Shown: positions 38,958 to 47,290 of the stretch, piece by piece | Position numbering within the stretch: position 1 is the stretch's first letter | How the letters are laid out: each line of letters opens with the position of its first letter | Assembly (NCBI RefSeq): GCF_001693815.1 | Contig: NZ_MBQD01000025.1 | Location: 62,001 to 126,000 of the forward strand | From: Tessaracoccus lapidicaptus | Lineage (GTDB): Bacteria > Actinomycetota > Actinomycetes > Propionibacteriales > Propionibacteriaceae | Direction: 5' to 3' | Length of the DNA: 64,000 nucleotides | The notes under the pieces: model-generated | What the model was told of the DNA's origin: nothing | The model's input: the letters and a program-made list of their open reading frames with translations, nothing else | The model's database searches: none | Position numbers and translations under genes: made by a program

Positions 38958-39057
38958 AGGGCACTTCGGGTTAGGGTAGGGCTCGGGGTGACCCGTCGCC
39001 GCACTAACATCCCGTGAGAATCGACACATGAGCCTCTGGAGCCATCCGGAGTGCCCT
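38958..39057 (+). repeat. Spaced inverted repeat upstream of the BY-kinase gene
   Basis: AGGGCACTTCGG (38958-38969) and CCGGAGTGCCCT (39046-39057) are 12-bp inverted arms with one mismatch, 76 bp apart, in the leader of the glycan-locus kinase gene. A TAGGGT at about 38973 could be a -10 box. The function is unknown. Confidence 0.35.
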
Positions 39058-39074
39058 GGCCGGACAGGATTTTG

Positions 39075-40442
39075 ATGGAGTTGCAGCAGTACCTGCAGAT
39101 CGTTCGCCGATACTGGAGGAGCACGCTGGCAACGGTGTTCCTGTGCATCGCCCTGGCAGCCGGCTTCACTGTGCTGCAGAGCCCCACTTACACCGCCACC
39201 TCGTCGGTGTTCATCTCTGTGGAGAGCGGCGGCACTGCCGGCGAGCTGTCCCAGGGCGCCACCTACGCCGAGCGCCAGGTGGGTTCGTTCATCTCCGTCG
39301 CCACCTCGGCCATGGTCCTGCAGCCCGTCATCGATGAGTTGGTCCTCGACCTCTCGGTCAAGGAGCTCGCGGAGAAGCTCAGCGTCTCGTCCCCTTCAGC
39401 GACTTCCATCATCAAGGTGTCCGCCGACGACGAGTCGGCCCAGCGATCGGCGGATCTCGCCAACGCCGTAGCAGCGAGCCTGCAGCGGTCCACCGAGGAA
39501 CTCGCGCCCCCCGGCCCCGACGGCAACCGCCTAGTGAGCGCCACGATCATTGACCAGGCCGTGGTGCCCGAGTCTCCTTCAGCGCCGCTCCCGGGCATGA
39601 ACCTGGCGCTGGGCGGCCTCCTTGGACTGCTCCTCGGCTTCGGCCAGGCCGTGCTGCGCACCGTGCTCGACACTCGCGTGCGGACGACGGAAGACGTGGC
39701 GGATCTTACGGACGCGCCCGTCCTCGCTGCCATCGAGCACCACGAACCCTCCCATGTGGCCAACCGAGCCGCCACCGCGGGCGGCGGCGTTCAGTGGGCC
39801 AGCGCCGAGGCCTACCGCAAACTGCGAACCAGCATCGGCTTCGTGGGCCTGGGCGGCGAGCGCCGTTCTTCAATGGTCATCACGTCGTCTGTGGATTCAG
39901 AGGGCAAGACTGAGACCGCCACCAACTTGGCACGCGTGTTGGCGCTGGCCGGCGAGCGGGTGCTCCTCATCGACGCGGATCTCCGCCGGCCGGCGGTGGG
40001 GGAGCGGCTGAGAATTGACAGCGAACTCGGACTCTCGGACGTGCTCACCGGCCGCGGCTCACTGCACGACCTCATCATCGCCATGCCACCCGGCCATCTC
40101 TCTGTCCTCCCTGCGGGGACGGTTCCTCCGAACCCCTCCGAACTGCTCGGGTCAGAGGCGATGCAGCATCTCCTGGCCACCGTGGAGCGCCAGTACGACT
40201 ACGTGCTGCTGGACGCACCGCCCCTCCTGCCGGTGACCGACGCCGTCATCCTCGCCGCGCAGACCGGCGGAGCCGTCGTGGTCTCACGCTCGGGCTCCGT
40301 CCGCCGCCAACAGCTAGCCACCGCTCTGAGCGCACTGGAGTCCGCCGACGCCACGCTTCTCGGGGTGGTGCTCAACGACGTGCCCTCTTTGCGCGCAGAT
40401 TCCTACGGGTACTACACGCCCACGAAGGTGCAGCCTGTTTGA
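39075..40442 (+). CDS. Wzz/Wzc-like chain-length regulator fused to BY-kinase
   Basis: A 455-aa membrane protein. The N-terminal Wzz domain has two membrane helices (about residues 16-36 and about 172-192) around an extracellular loop. The C-terminal bacterial tyrosine kinase has Walker A with K278 (VDSEGKTET), Walker A' VLLIDADLRRP, Walker B YDYVLLDAPPLLP and a short tyrosine cluster (YGYYTP). It starts at ATG 39075 (MELQQYLQIVRRYW). It would control polymer length in a Wzy-type system. The P-loop has Ser where many BY-kinases have Gly (SEGK instead of GEGK). It is convergent with the flippase gene. Confidence 0.9.
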   Translation: MELQQYLQIVRRYWRSTLATVFLCIALAAGFTVLQSPTYTATSSVFISVESGGTAGELSQGATYAERQVGSFISVATSAMVLQPVIDELVLDLSVKELAEKLSVSSPSATSIIKVSADDESAQRSADLANAVAASLQRSTEELAPPGPDGNRLVSATIIDQAVVPESPSAPLPGMNLALGGLLGLLLGFGQAVLRTVLDTRVRTTEDVADLTDAPVLAAIEHHEPSHVANRAATAGGGVQWASAEAYRKLRTSIGFVGLGGERRSSMVITSSVDSEGKTETATNLARVLALAGERVLLIDADLRRPAVGERLRIDSELGLSDVLTGRGSLHDLIIAMPPGHLSVLPAGTVPPNPSELLGSEAMQHLLATVERQYDYVLLDAPPLLPVTDAVILAAQTGGAVVVSRSGSVRRQQLATALSALESADATLLGVVLNDVPSLRADSYGYYTPTKVQPV

Positions 40443-40786
40443 CGTCCACCTGAGGGGCTGATACGACGCCCGACTGTACCCACCCGGAGACAAATCTCGG
40501 TTCCTCGCCGGCCCGTTGCAGCGCGAGCCCAGTGCTAATCGTGAGAGGAAGGTGTCCACGTTTGCGGCCATCGGCGATCAAAGGACCGAAGGATGGTTGC
40601 TATCGTGACTGCCCTCGAAAGCCGAGCCGGAATTCCACATCAGCCCCCGCCTTGGAGCTTGGGTTCCTCGACAGAGTGGCCTCTCAGCGGATTCACCGAC
40701 CACGAGCCGACAGTCCCCCGAGAACGTTGGTCACAGGGTCAATACGCCGGATCCATGCATCATCAGCAGCTCTCGACGTAAAGCGA
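40443..40786. other. Intergenic gap between convergent glycan genes
   Basis: 344 bp between the stops of the + strand BY-kinase and the - strand flippase. Short open frames here lack conserved sequence or ribosome-binding sites. I see no tRNA, repeat or clear terminator. It marks where the base composition drops toward the low-GC genes. Confidence 0.6.
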
Positions 40787-42022
40787 CTAACCGGCCTTCT
40801 TCTGTCGGAAGTTGAGGCTTAGCAAAGAGGCCACTCCCAGCGAGGCCGCACCCCCTGCAACCATACTCAGCGCCGTCCCAATAGCCCCGTGCGTCGGCGT
40901 GAGTACAAAGAACAACGCCACAGAGGCAAGGAGCCCCGACAGCTCGATGGCCGTAGCGGCTGCGGAGCGCATGCGGGCGACTTGAACTGCCACGAATACC
41001 CGCGAAAGTACCTTGAGCACCCCGTACAGGCCCAAGGGCAGTATCAGGAGCCTGGCAGGGGCGTAGTCGGACGGGAGGACCAAAGTGATGTACAGAAGGG
41101 CTAGGACCCCGGTAGCGCTCGCGAAAGCAGTCGCAGCGAGAAGCACTCTGAGCAAGAGCCGGCTCACGCTTCTGCGCGACAAAGAGCCTGACACATCTCG
41201 CCAGCGACGAAGTTGCGTGTCGAGCCATTGCGATACCGGCCACACCACGAGCTCCATGATCGAACTCACGAACGCATAACGCCCCAGTTCCGCCGCTGTG
41301 GCAAGCAACGGCAGCAAAAGTCGATCGGCCTTCTGGAGGAACACGGTCATCACGTTCAGGGGTAGCAGACGCCACCCCTCACGTGCAAGGGATCGCCTCA
41401 GCGGTAGGGAAGAAATATGCGTCGGTGAGGAGGCTTTGATCATGAAGATGGTGGCAAAGACGTTGACTAACCCGCTAGCGGGGTAAAGCGCGATCCATGC
41501 AGTGATGTCATTGACCCCGAGTGTGAATAGCACCGCGGCGCTGGTGACAATGACAGCTTGAAGCGATACTGTGGACAATCCATAGATGCGTCCAGCTCCG
41601 CGTGATCCGAGTATATAGGCCGTGCGCAGCGCGTAACCAAAGATCCCAGTGCATGCAAAGAAGAGCGATAGTGCGGCCAGCCGATACCAGCGCCCGTCCG
41701 CTGTGTGAGAAAGGGTCAGGAGCGCCATTCCGGCTAGCATCAGCAGAACTAAGGCGGCGCGATTTGAGCTCAAGAAGGAGCGCGGGATCGAAGCATTACT
41801 TGCGAGGGGGCCGCCCACAAGATAGGAGCGGTCGCGACCCAGCATTGCCAGTGACTGTACCACGTACGCGGCCTGGATGAACAAAGCCATTTCGCCGCGA
41901 GCATCGGGCGCTAGCCCTTGCGTGGACAGTAGATTCACGAAGAGCCCCCCGGCCGCGGCGGTGAGCTGTGCAATCACGAGCACTGCCGCTCGAGAGCGCA
42001 AGAGGCCACTTAGGTTGCCCAT
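40787..42022 (-). CDS. Wzx-like polysaccharide flippase
   Basis: Polytopic membrane protein, 411 aa, with about 12 hydrophobic segments and the layout of polysaccharide-biosynthesis flippases (MOP superfamily), which move lipid-linked repeat units to the outer face. The start is ATG 42022 (MGNLSGLLRSRAAVLVIAQL), one base overlapping the previous stop. The longer upstream frame lies inside the polymerase gene. G+C is lower than in flanking core genes, as for its two upstream neighbours. Sequence similarity in the family is low, so the call rests on topology and context. Confidence 0.78.
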   Translation of the reverse strand: MGNLSGLLRSRAAVLVIAQLTAAAGGLFVNLLSTQGLAPDARGEMALFIQAAYVVQSLAMLGRDRSYLVGGPLASNASIPRSFLSSNRAALVLLMLAGMALLTLSHTADGRWYRLAALSLFFACTGIFGYALRTAYILGSRGAGRIYGLSTVSLQAVIVTSAAVLFTLGVNDITAWIALYPASGLVNVFATIFMIKASSPTHISSLPLRRSLAREGWRLLPLNVMTVFLQKADRLLLPLLATAAELGRYAFVSSIMELVVWPVSQWLDTQLRRWRDVSGSLSRRSVSRLLLRVLLAATAFASATGVLALLYITLVLPSDYAPARLLILPLGLYGVLKVLSRVFVAVQVARMRSAAATAIELSGLLASVALFFVLTPTHGAIGTALSMVAGGAASLGVASLLSLNFRQKKAG

Positions 42023-43374
42023 CAGGTTTGCACCCCTGCTGCAGTTCTGAGTGTATCCGCCGGAGATCGCCAGGCTAGAAACAGGATAAAGAAGAACCAA
42101 GCGAATCTCGAGTCAAAGTACGATCCGGAGAACTGCGACCCTGCGAGGATCAAGAATCCGGCTAGAAGGAGAATGAGGCGATCGTTCGCTAGAGGCCTGC
42201 TCGTGACGGCGACCCACATCACCACAGCGATTGATAGGAAGAGCGGTGCGAGGCCAACCAAGCCAGAGGCAGCGCCTGTCTCAATGAAAAGATTATGGGG
42301 ATAGCCACCCGAATGCCGACGGGGGAAATCGGATAATCCGCCACCCAGGAAAGGATTATCAAGGAAAATCTTCAACCCGTCTTGATAAAGCAAATCCCGG
42401 CCAGACGTGTAAATTTCATCCCCTAGTAGTGTGTCGACGAAGCGTGCGTCGAACCATTCGGATAGACCGGGAACGCTCTCGATCAGGACGGCCATACAAG
42501 CAATCAGAAGAGCGCCCGAGGCGATGAGGCGCACGAGTGCGCGCGGGCTGGTGAGCTTCAAGAGAAGGGCAAGACCCAGGACCGCGACAATCGAGACGAC
42601 ACCGCCACGGCTCCCAGATAGGAGCATTCCGTAGAAGAAGGTGGGAACAAGACAGAACCAGAGCCAGCGACGCCTGCTCAGGGCGAGGTGAACCGAAAAG
42701 AGTAGCCCGATTCCCATGATCCGGACGAAAACATTGGGACCGCCGCCGAAAGCTGCGTATCGACCGGATTCGCCAGGTCCAACTGCTAGGGCGGTGGACA
42801 TAAACAGGGCCGCCATGGCAACAACGAGATGTGCCAAGAAGTCAAGGTCCGAAGGTTTTGCCCGGGCTGCCAAAGGTAAGGCAAGCGCTGCCGCAGTGAG
42901 GAGGAAGCAGATGTCGGCCAAATAGGGGGCTGCGAACGTGGCGTCGATGCCCCAAGCTGCAGAAGCAGCCAGCGTTGCGAGCCACAGCAGATGCAAAACC
43001 AAGAATGTGTACAGGCGACGATCGGGGGGGTTCGGCTTCGGCGAAGTCGAGAGCGGCAGCACCGCTGCAACCAGGGACACGCCTAGCAAGGGCCAACGCA
43101 ACTCAAGATCAAAATCGATGTCGAATATCCGAGAGGTGCTCATTGTACCTGCGTACAGGGTGATCACCAGCAGTGCGAGAGGCGTCCGAATCCCAGCATG
43201 CGTATCGAGGGCAGGGCTATGCTTGGGTATGAGAGGAGTCCTGACTGATCCTTGGTGCAAAGTCGCAGTTCCTGATAATGAGGCTCCACTAGCAGTGGAG
43301 TGTGGGACCGCAAGAACGGGGAGGTTCGGCAAGGCGCGGTTTCGCTGAATCCTGGGTGACGGGGATCTGTCCAT
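42022..43374 (-). CDS. Wzy-like O-antigen polymerase/ligase
   Basis: Polytopic membrane protein of up to 450 aa with about 11-12 hydrophobic segments. The central region has LLSGSRGGVVSIVAVLGLAL and an outer loop with GYPHNLFIETGAASGLVGL, hallmarks of the Wzy_C (O-antigen ligase/polymerase) family. ATG 43374 overlaps the upstream glycosyltransferase by 86 bp and adds a Pro/Ser-rich stretch unlike the family. TTG 43260, with AGGA about 10 nt upstream, is a good alternative (412 aa). GC is low: 33 of 60 bases at 42301-42360. Confidence 0.8.
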   Translation of the reverse strand: MDRSPSPRIQRNRALPNLPVLAVPHSTASGASLSGTATLHQGSVRTPLIPKHSPALDTHAGIRTPLALLVITLYAGTMSTSRIFDIDFDLELRWPLLGVSLVAAVLPLSTSPKPNPPDRRLYTFLVLHLLWLATLAASAAWGIDATFAAPYLADICFLLTAAALALPLAARAKPSDLDFLAHLVVAMAALFMSTALAVGPGESGRYAAFGGGPNVFVRIMGIGLLFSVHLALSRRRWLWFCLVPTFFYGMLLSGSRGGVVSIVAVLGLALLLKLTSPRALVRLIASGALLIACMAVLIESVPGLSEWFDARFVDTLLGDEIYTSGRDLLYQDGLKIFLDNPFLGGGLSDFPRRHSGGYPHNLFIETGAASGLVGLAPLFLSIAVVMWVAVTSRPLANDRLILLLAGFLILAGSQFSGSYFDSRFAWFFFILFLAWRSPADTLRTAAGVQT

Positions 43375-44635
43375 GGCGCTGAGCCCCTATGTCTTCTCCT
43401 ATTGGCGAATTCAAAAGTCTCTCGAATGCGGTCGCGAGTTTGGCGGCGAGCGCCGTGTAAGAGTAATTCGTGACAACTTCGTTGTATCCCCGCCTGCCCA
43501 TGGCGTGCCGTTCAGTTGGCGGGAGTGTTGCCATCTGAATCAGGGCCTTCGCGAATGCGGCTGGAGATCCGCTCTCAACACAAATTCCCGCGCCCGCGTC
43601 CTCCAAGGGATTGTTCGGAGCACTTGAGGCTACCACGGTGGGTCGGCCGGAGGCCATGTACATGGCGAACTTGTTAAGACTGACACCGAATCGATAAACG
43701 GGGAGGTCTAAGAGAGTAACGACCAGGCTGTCCGCACAGCTAGCGCGAGCGATGACTTGTTCTTGAGGTATACGAGCCTCGAAGTGTACTCTCGCTCGGT
43801 GCTTCGAGCCCTGAGCCAATTCCCTCAGCTCAGCTTTCCGCGGCCCGTCCCCCACAAATCTTAGGGCCAAGTCGAGGTCTGGCCGCATCTCGCAGGCGAG
43901 TTCGAATGCGTGCAGAATGTCCTCCAGCCCATTGGCCTGGCCGTGAGCTCCAAGGTACATGAACGTGAAGGGGCCGGAAGCTGCCTGCGCCGGCTCGCTT
44001 AGCCTCTGGGGAGCAGGGAATCCATTGGGTACCCACAGGAAATCCCGCTCAAAGCCGAGCTCTCTTATGTGTCGGTCAGCAAACGGAAGTGGCGAGACTA
44101 CCAGTTCCGCCTGCGCGGTGAGTCGCCGACTCAAGGCAGTGAGAACCCGAGCCACAAGCCCGCCATCCCTTACTGCTCCAAGATCTACGAGACTCTCGGG
44201 CCACACATCGCGAATCTCATACACAAACGGTACGCCGAAGCGCTTCGCCAGCCTTCCGCCTGCCCAAGCTGCCAGTGGATGCACCGTGCTGCCGACGATC
44301 ACGTCGGGGCGAGGCAATCCGCGTGTCATTCCTGGCAGTAGCAGCAAGGCTGCAAACAGTAGCATCCCTAGGAATCGCAAAAGCAAGTTGCCGTGGTAAG
44401 CGTTCGTTCGGATCCAGAGGGTGGGTACTCCGGCTTCTGTTTGTAGCTTTCGAATCGCAATTGAGTTCATCTGCTGTGTGCCGTCACTATGCCTGGTGCT
44501 GGCAATTACAAGCGAGGCAGTCCATGGTTCAGGCAGGTTCAGTGCAAAATTGAGATGACGGCCGCTTTGCCCGTCCTTCGACGGGATAACGGCGTGGTGA
44601 TTGACGAACCAGACGTGGAGGCCGTGTCGAATCAC
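43289..44635 (-). CDS. GT4-family glycosyltransferase (WbuB/PglA-like)
   Basis: GT-B glycosyltransferase, 448 aa. The N-terminal domain has NHHAVIPSKDGQSGRHLNFA and VYEIRDVWPESLVDLG, both typical of the WbuB-like GT4 group that acts on lipid-linked sugars. The C-terminal domain shows FTFMYLGAHGQANGLEDILH and the nucleotide-binding region (NKFAMYMASGRPTVVAS) where GT4 enzymes often have E-x7-E. It starts at GTG 44635 with GAGGAG upstream. It probably adds the second sugar of the repeat unit. It is the only non-initiating glycosyltransferase in the locus. Its GC is clearly lower than that of the core genes. Confidence 0.85.
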   Translation of the reverse strand: MIRHGLHVWFVNHHAVIPSKDGQSGRHLNFALNLPEPWTASLVIASTRHSDGTQQMNSIAIRKLQTEAGVPTLWIRTNAYHGNLLLRFLGMLLFAALLLLPGMTRGLPRPDVIVGSTVHPLAAWAGGRLAKRFGVPFVYEIRDVWPESLVDLGAVRDGGLVARVLTALSRRLTAQAELVVSPLPFADRHIRELGFERDFLWVPNGFPAPQRLSEPAQAASGPFTFMYLGAHGQANGLEDILHAFELACEMRPDLDLALRFVGDGPRKAELRELAQGSKHRARVHFEARIPQEQVIARASCADSLVVTLLDLPVYRFGVSLNKFAMYMASGRPTVVASSAPNNPLEDAGAGICVESGSPAAFAKALIQMATLPPTERHAMGRRGYNEVVTNYSYTALAAKLATAFERLLNSPIGEDIGAQRHGQIPVTQDSAKPRLAEPPRSCGPTLHC

Positions 44636-44883
44636 TGGGCAAACTCCTCTGTGACAAGCGTCGGGGTGGAAGCGTTGGCGGGTGCAGCATTGTTCGGCGC
44701 ACTGGGAAACTCAGGGTGGCGGGCTGCGAGAGGTTCCGGCTCAGAGGCAGGGCAGCTGCCGCCAGCCCGTCGTGCGCGCGCCGATTGCCGACAGAGCCGT
44801 CCCCGCCCAAGGCCGTGGGTGCTTGCGCCGACCGTGACCCCATGCACCACGCGCTTCCGTCTCTTCGGCGCATCCGTCACCAT
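44632..44883 (-). CDS. Possible 83-aa small gene in the glycan operon
   Basis: An open frame exactly fills the only gap in the operon. Its ATG 44883 overlaps the end of the acetyltransferase gene, and its TGA overlaps the GTG of the glycosyltransferase (GTGA). The product (starts MVTDAPKRRKRVV, ends TPTLVTEEFAQ) is rich in Arg, Ala and Pro, and I recognise no domain. It may be an unlinked remnant at a cassette junction. The tight overlaps are the only support. Confidence 0.25.
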   Translation of the reverse strand: MVTDAPKRRKRVVHGVTVGASTHGLGRGRLCRQSARARRAGGSCPASEPEPLAARHPEFPSAPNNAAPANASTPTLVTEEFAQ

Positions 44884-45518
44884 CGGGCAGGAACGCCCTT
44901 CACGACAACATCGGTAGGGACGTTCCTCGTCACGAGTGCTGCCGCACCAACGACGGAACGAGCCCCGACCGAGAGCTGCTGAAGTACGGTTGCAGAAGCG
45001 CCCACTAGGACTTCCTCCCCGATGAAGACCTCCCCCGACAGGACGGCGGCGGGATTCACGGACACGTAGTCCCCGAGGATCGCATCATGGCCCACGGTGG
45101 CGTTCGGGTTGATGTGCACATGCTGTCCAGTGCGCACGTTTGTCGAGACGACCGCTCCCGCGCAGACCACAGCACCCGCACCCAGCTGAGCTGCCGCCCC
45201 AACTGTGGCCGTCGGATGGACAGCGGTGTACGCGAGGAGGCCAGCCGACTCGAGCAGTTCCACCAGACGTCGCCTAACTGAGGGAGAGCCGATGCCTAGG
45301 ACGAAGCGCGCGCTTGGCGCCGTCTCAAGCCAGGCGCTGATCGTGCCAAGGTATTGAACGCCGCGTGCTTCCAGCCGGTCCTGATTCACCTCGGATGGGT
45401 TGTCGTCGACTACGCCCAGAACCTCAAGATCTGTGCCGTTTGCGATCATGGCGTCCAATGTGTCGAGTGCTTCGCGGCCGAACCCAGACGCTCCCACAAC
45501 CACCACCTTCTCACGCAT
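44877..45518 (-). CDS. PglD/NeuD-like sugar N- or O-acetyltransferase
   Basis: A 213-aa protein with an N-terminal nucleotide-sugar-binding fold (VVVVGASGFGREALDTLDAM) and a C-terminal left-handed beta-helix of hexapeptide repeats (AVHPTATVGAAAQLGAGAVV, INPNATVGHDAILGDYV). The histidine in VGHDA is the expected catalytic base. PglD-type enzymes acetylate the 4-amino group of UDP-4-amino-sugars; the family also includes NeuD. The neighbours favour the PglD role. ATG 45518 is used; GTG 45527 is possible. It overlaps the sugar-transferase gene by 8 bp. Confidence 0.85.
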   Translation of the reverse strand: MREKVVVVGASGFGREALDTLDAMIANGTDLEVLGVVDDNPSEVNQDRLEARGVQYLGTISAWLETAPSARFVLGIGSPSVRRRLVELLESAGLLAYTAVHPTATVGAAAQLGAGAVVCAGAVVSTNVRTGQHVHINPNATVGHDAILGDYVSVNPAAVLSGEVFIGEEVLVGASATVLQQLSVGARSVVGAAALVTRNVPTDVVVKGVPARW

Positions 45519-46146
45519 CTGCGCCACCCGTAGTTGCCGTTCCCTTGAACTCGGTCATGGTCGCTTGGCCTTCCTCGCTTATCCCGTCACGCTTCAGCAC
45601 GGCCAGCGCGGTCCTCACGAGAATCTTCAGGTCCAGAGCGAGGCTCCGGCGGTCCACGTAGTCGACGTCCATCTTGAACTTCTCCTCCCAAGTGAGCGCA
45701 TTCCGTCCTGACGCCTGCGCGAGTCCTGTGATGCCTGGTCGCACCTCGTGCCGGCGGGCCTGCTCTTCGCTGTAGAGCGGGAGGTACTTGACCAGGAGCG
45801 GCCTTGGGCCGACAAGGCTCATGTCGCCCTTGAGGACGTTCCACAACGTTGGCAGTTCGTCGAGGCTCGTGGCCCGGAGTGCCCTGCCGAACGGGGTGAG
45901 ACGTTGCTCGTCCGTGACGTGATCAGCGTCCGGATGCCTCATGGACCTGAACTTCGCGAGCTCGAAGATCTCGCCGTTCAGCCCCGGTCTCTGCTGCCTG
46001 AATAGCACCGGACGTCCATGCTTGATTAGCACCAGCGCACCGACGGCCATTTGCAGCGGGGCGGTGACAATGAGGCCAACAGCGCCGGCGGTGATGTCGA
46101 GGCCGCGCTTTACGCTGTCGTAGGGCCGCGATCTATGCTGCGGCAT
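45511..46146 (-). CDS. PglC-like phosphoglycosyltransferase (initiating)
   Basis: Small monotopic phosphoglycosyltransferase, 211 aa, that would link the first sugar-phosphate to undecaprenyl phosphate. One re-entrant hydrophobic helix (about residues 14-38) is followed by RPVLFRQQRPGLNG, FKFRSM-type FRSMRHPDADH, the catalytic Asp-Glu dyad in TSLDELPTLWNVLKGDMS and VGPRPLL. Length and layout match PglC rather than the larger WcaJ-type enzymes. ATG 46146 (MPQHRSRPYDSVKRGLDI) overlaps the aminotransferase end by 14 bp. Confidence 0.9.
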   Translation of the reverse strand: MPQHRSRPYDSVKRGLDITAGAVGLIVTAPLQMAVGALVLIKHGRPVLFRQQRPGLNGEIFELAKFRSMRHPDADHVTDEQRLTPFGRALRATSLDELPTLWNVLKGDMSLVGPRPLLVKYLPLYSEEQARRHEVRPGITGLAQASGRNALTWEEKFKMDVDYVDRRSLALDLKILVRTALAVLKRDGISEEGQATMTEFKGTATTGGADA

Positions 46147-47290
46147 CCGCACCGTCCAAGAACTGACCGATTGCCTCACGGACACGAGCCATGTGCGCCT
46201 CGTCAAGGACCGATCCACTGGGGAGAGACAGACCGCGGTGGAACAGCTCCTCGGCCGAACCGTCCGTAGAGGCCCTGGCGGAGGAATAGACCGGCTGGAG
46301 ATGCATCGGCTTCCACAGGGGCCGCGACTCGATGTTGCGCTCAGCCAGTGCAGCCTGCATGGCGGCGGCTGAGAAGCCTGCCTCGGCAGGGTCCACAAGT
46401 ATGGAGGTAAGCCAGAAGTTGTCGCGGGTATCGCCGCCATCGGCTCCGGACGGTTCGCCGAAGATGGTGACTCCGGACACGTCCGCGAACAGCTCGCGGT
46501 AGGCGAGCCGGTGCTGGCGGCGCCGCTCGATCATCTCGTCCAAGCGCGAGAGCTGGGCGCGGCCCAGCGCGGCGAGGATGTTGGACATCCGGTAGTTGTA
46601 GCCGATGTCGGTGTGCTCGTAGTGCACCACCGGCTGACGGGCCTGGGTGGCGAGGTAGCGGGTGTGCTTGGCGAACTCCTCATCGTCGGTGAGGAGCGCG
46701 CCGCCGCCGGAGGTCGTCATGATCTTGTTGCCGTTGAAGGAGATCGCCGCCGCCACGCCGAACGCGCCGGCGGATCGGCCGTTGCGGGTGGCACCGAGGG
46801 ACTCTGCGGCGTCGGACAGCACCGGGACGCCGTGTGCCGCAGCGATGGCGTCGATGCGCTCGTGGTTGACCACCTTGCCGAGCAGGTCGACCGGGACCAC
46901 GGCCTTGACGGTGCGGCCCTCTTTCGCCAACGTGTCGAACGCCTCTTCGAGGAGGTCGGGGTTCATGTTGCCGGTCTCGTCGGCGTCGATGAACACGGGC
47001 TCGGCACCGGTGTAGACGATGGAGTTCGCCGTCGCCGCGAAGGTGAGGCTGGAGGTGAGGACCAGGTCGCCCGGACCGACACCGAGGTTTAGCAGGGCCA
47101 GGTGCAGTGCGGCGGTGCCGGAGGACAGCGCGACCGCGTACTTGCGCCCCGTGTAGGCCGCGAGTTCCTCCTCGAACGCGTCGACCTCGGGGCCGAGGGG
47201 AGCGACCCACCCCGAGCGGATGGCGCGGACCAGCGCGTCTTCCTCAGCCTGTGTGACGTCCGGAGAGGACAAGTAGATGCGGTCGGCCAC
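46133..47290 (-). CDS. PglE-like DegT/DnrJ/EryC1/StrS aminotransferase
   Basis: PLP-dependent sugar aminotransferase, 385 aa. It has the PLP lysine K189 in SFNGNKIMTTSGGG and the conserved SGTAALHLAL, SDAAESLGAT, and DIGYNYRMSNILAALGRAQL regions. With the adjacent dehydratase and acetyltransferase it fits PglE, which aminates UDP-4-keto-6-deoxy-GlcNAc. It starts at GTG 47290, overlapping the stop of the upstream dehydratase by one base. Confidence 0.93.
   Translation of the reverse strand: MADRIYLSSPDVTQAEEDALVRAIRSGWVAPLGPEVDAFEEELAAYTGRKYAVALSSGTAALHLALLNLGVGPGDLVLTSSLTFAATANSIVYTGAEPVFIDADETGNMNPDLLEEAFDTLAKEGRTVKAVVPVDLLGKVVNHERIDAIAAAHGVPVLSDAAESLGATRNGRSAGAFGVAAAISFNGNKIMTTSGGGALLTDDEEFAKHTRYLATQARQPVVHYEHTDIGYNYRMSNILAALGRAQLSRLDEMIERRRQHRLAYRELFADVSGVTIFGEPSGADGGDTRDNFWLTSILVDPAEAGFSAAAMQAALAERNIESRPLWKPMHLQPVYSSARASTDGSAEELFHRGLSLPSGSVLDEAHMARVREAIGQFLDGADAAA

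Noticed and set aside
35012-39187. Giant - strand frame covering uvrA and flanks
   Set aside because: It is the shadow of uvrA, uvrB and the DinB-like gene, with low-complexity composition and no conserved motif.
40443-40786. Small protein genes in the convergent gap
   Set aside because: Short frames such as 40532-40822 lack ribosome-binding sites and recognisable sequence, and one runs into the flippase gene.
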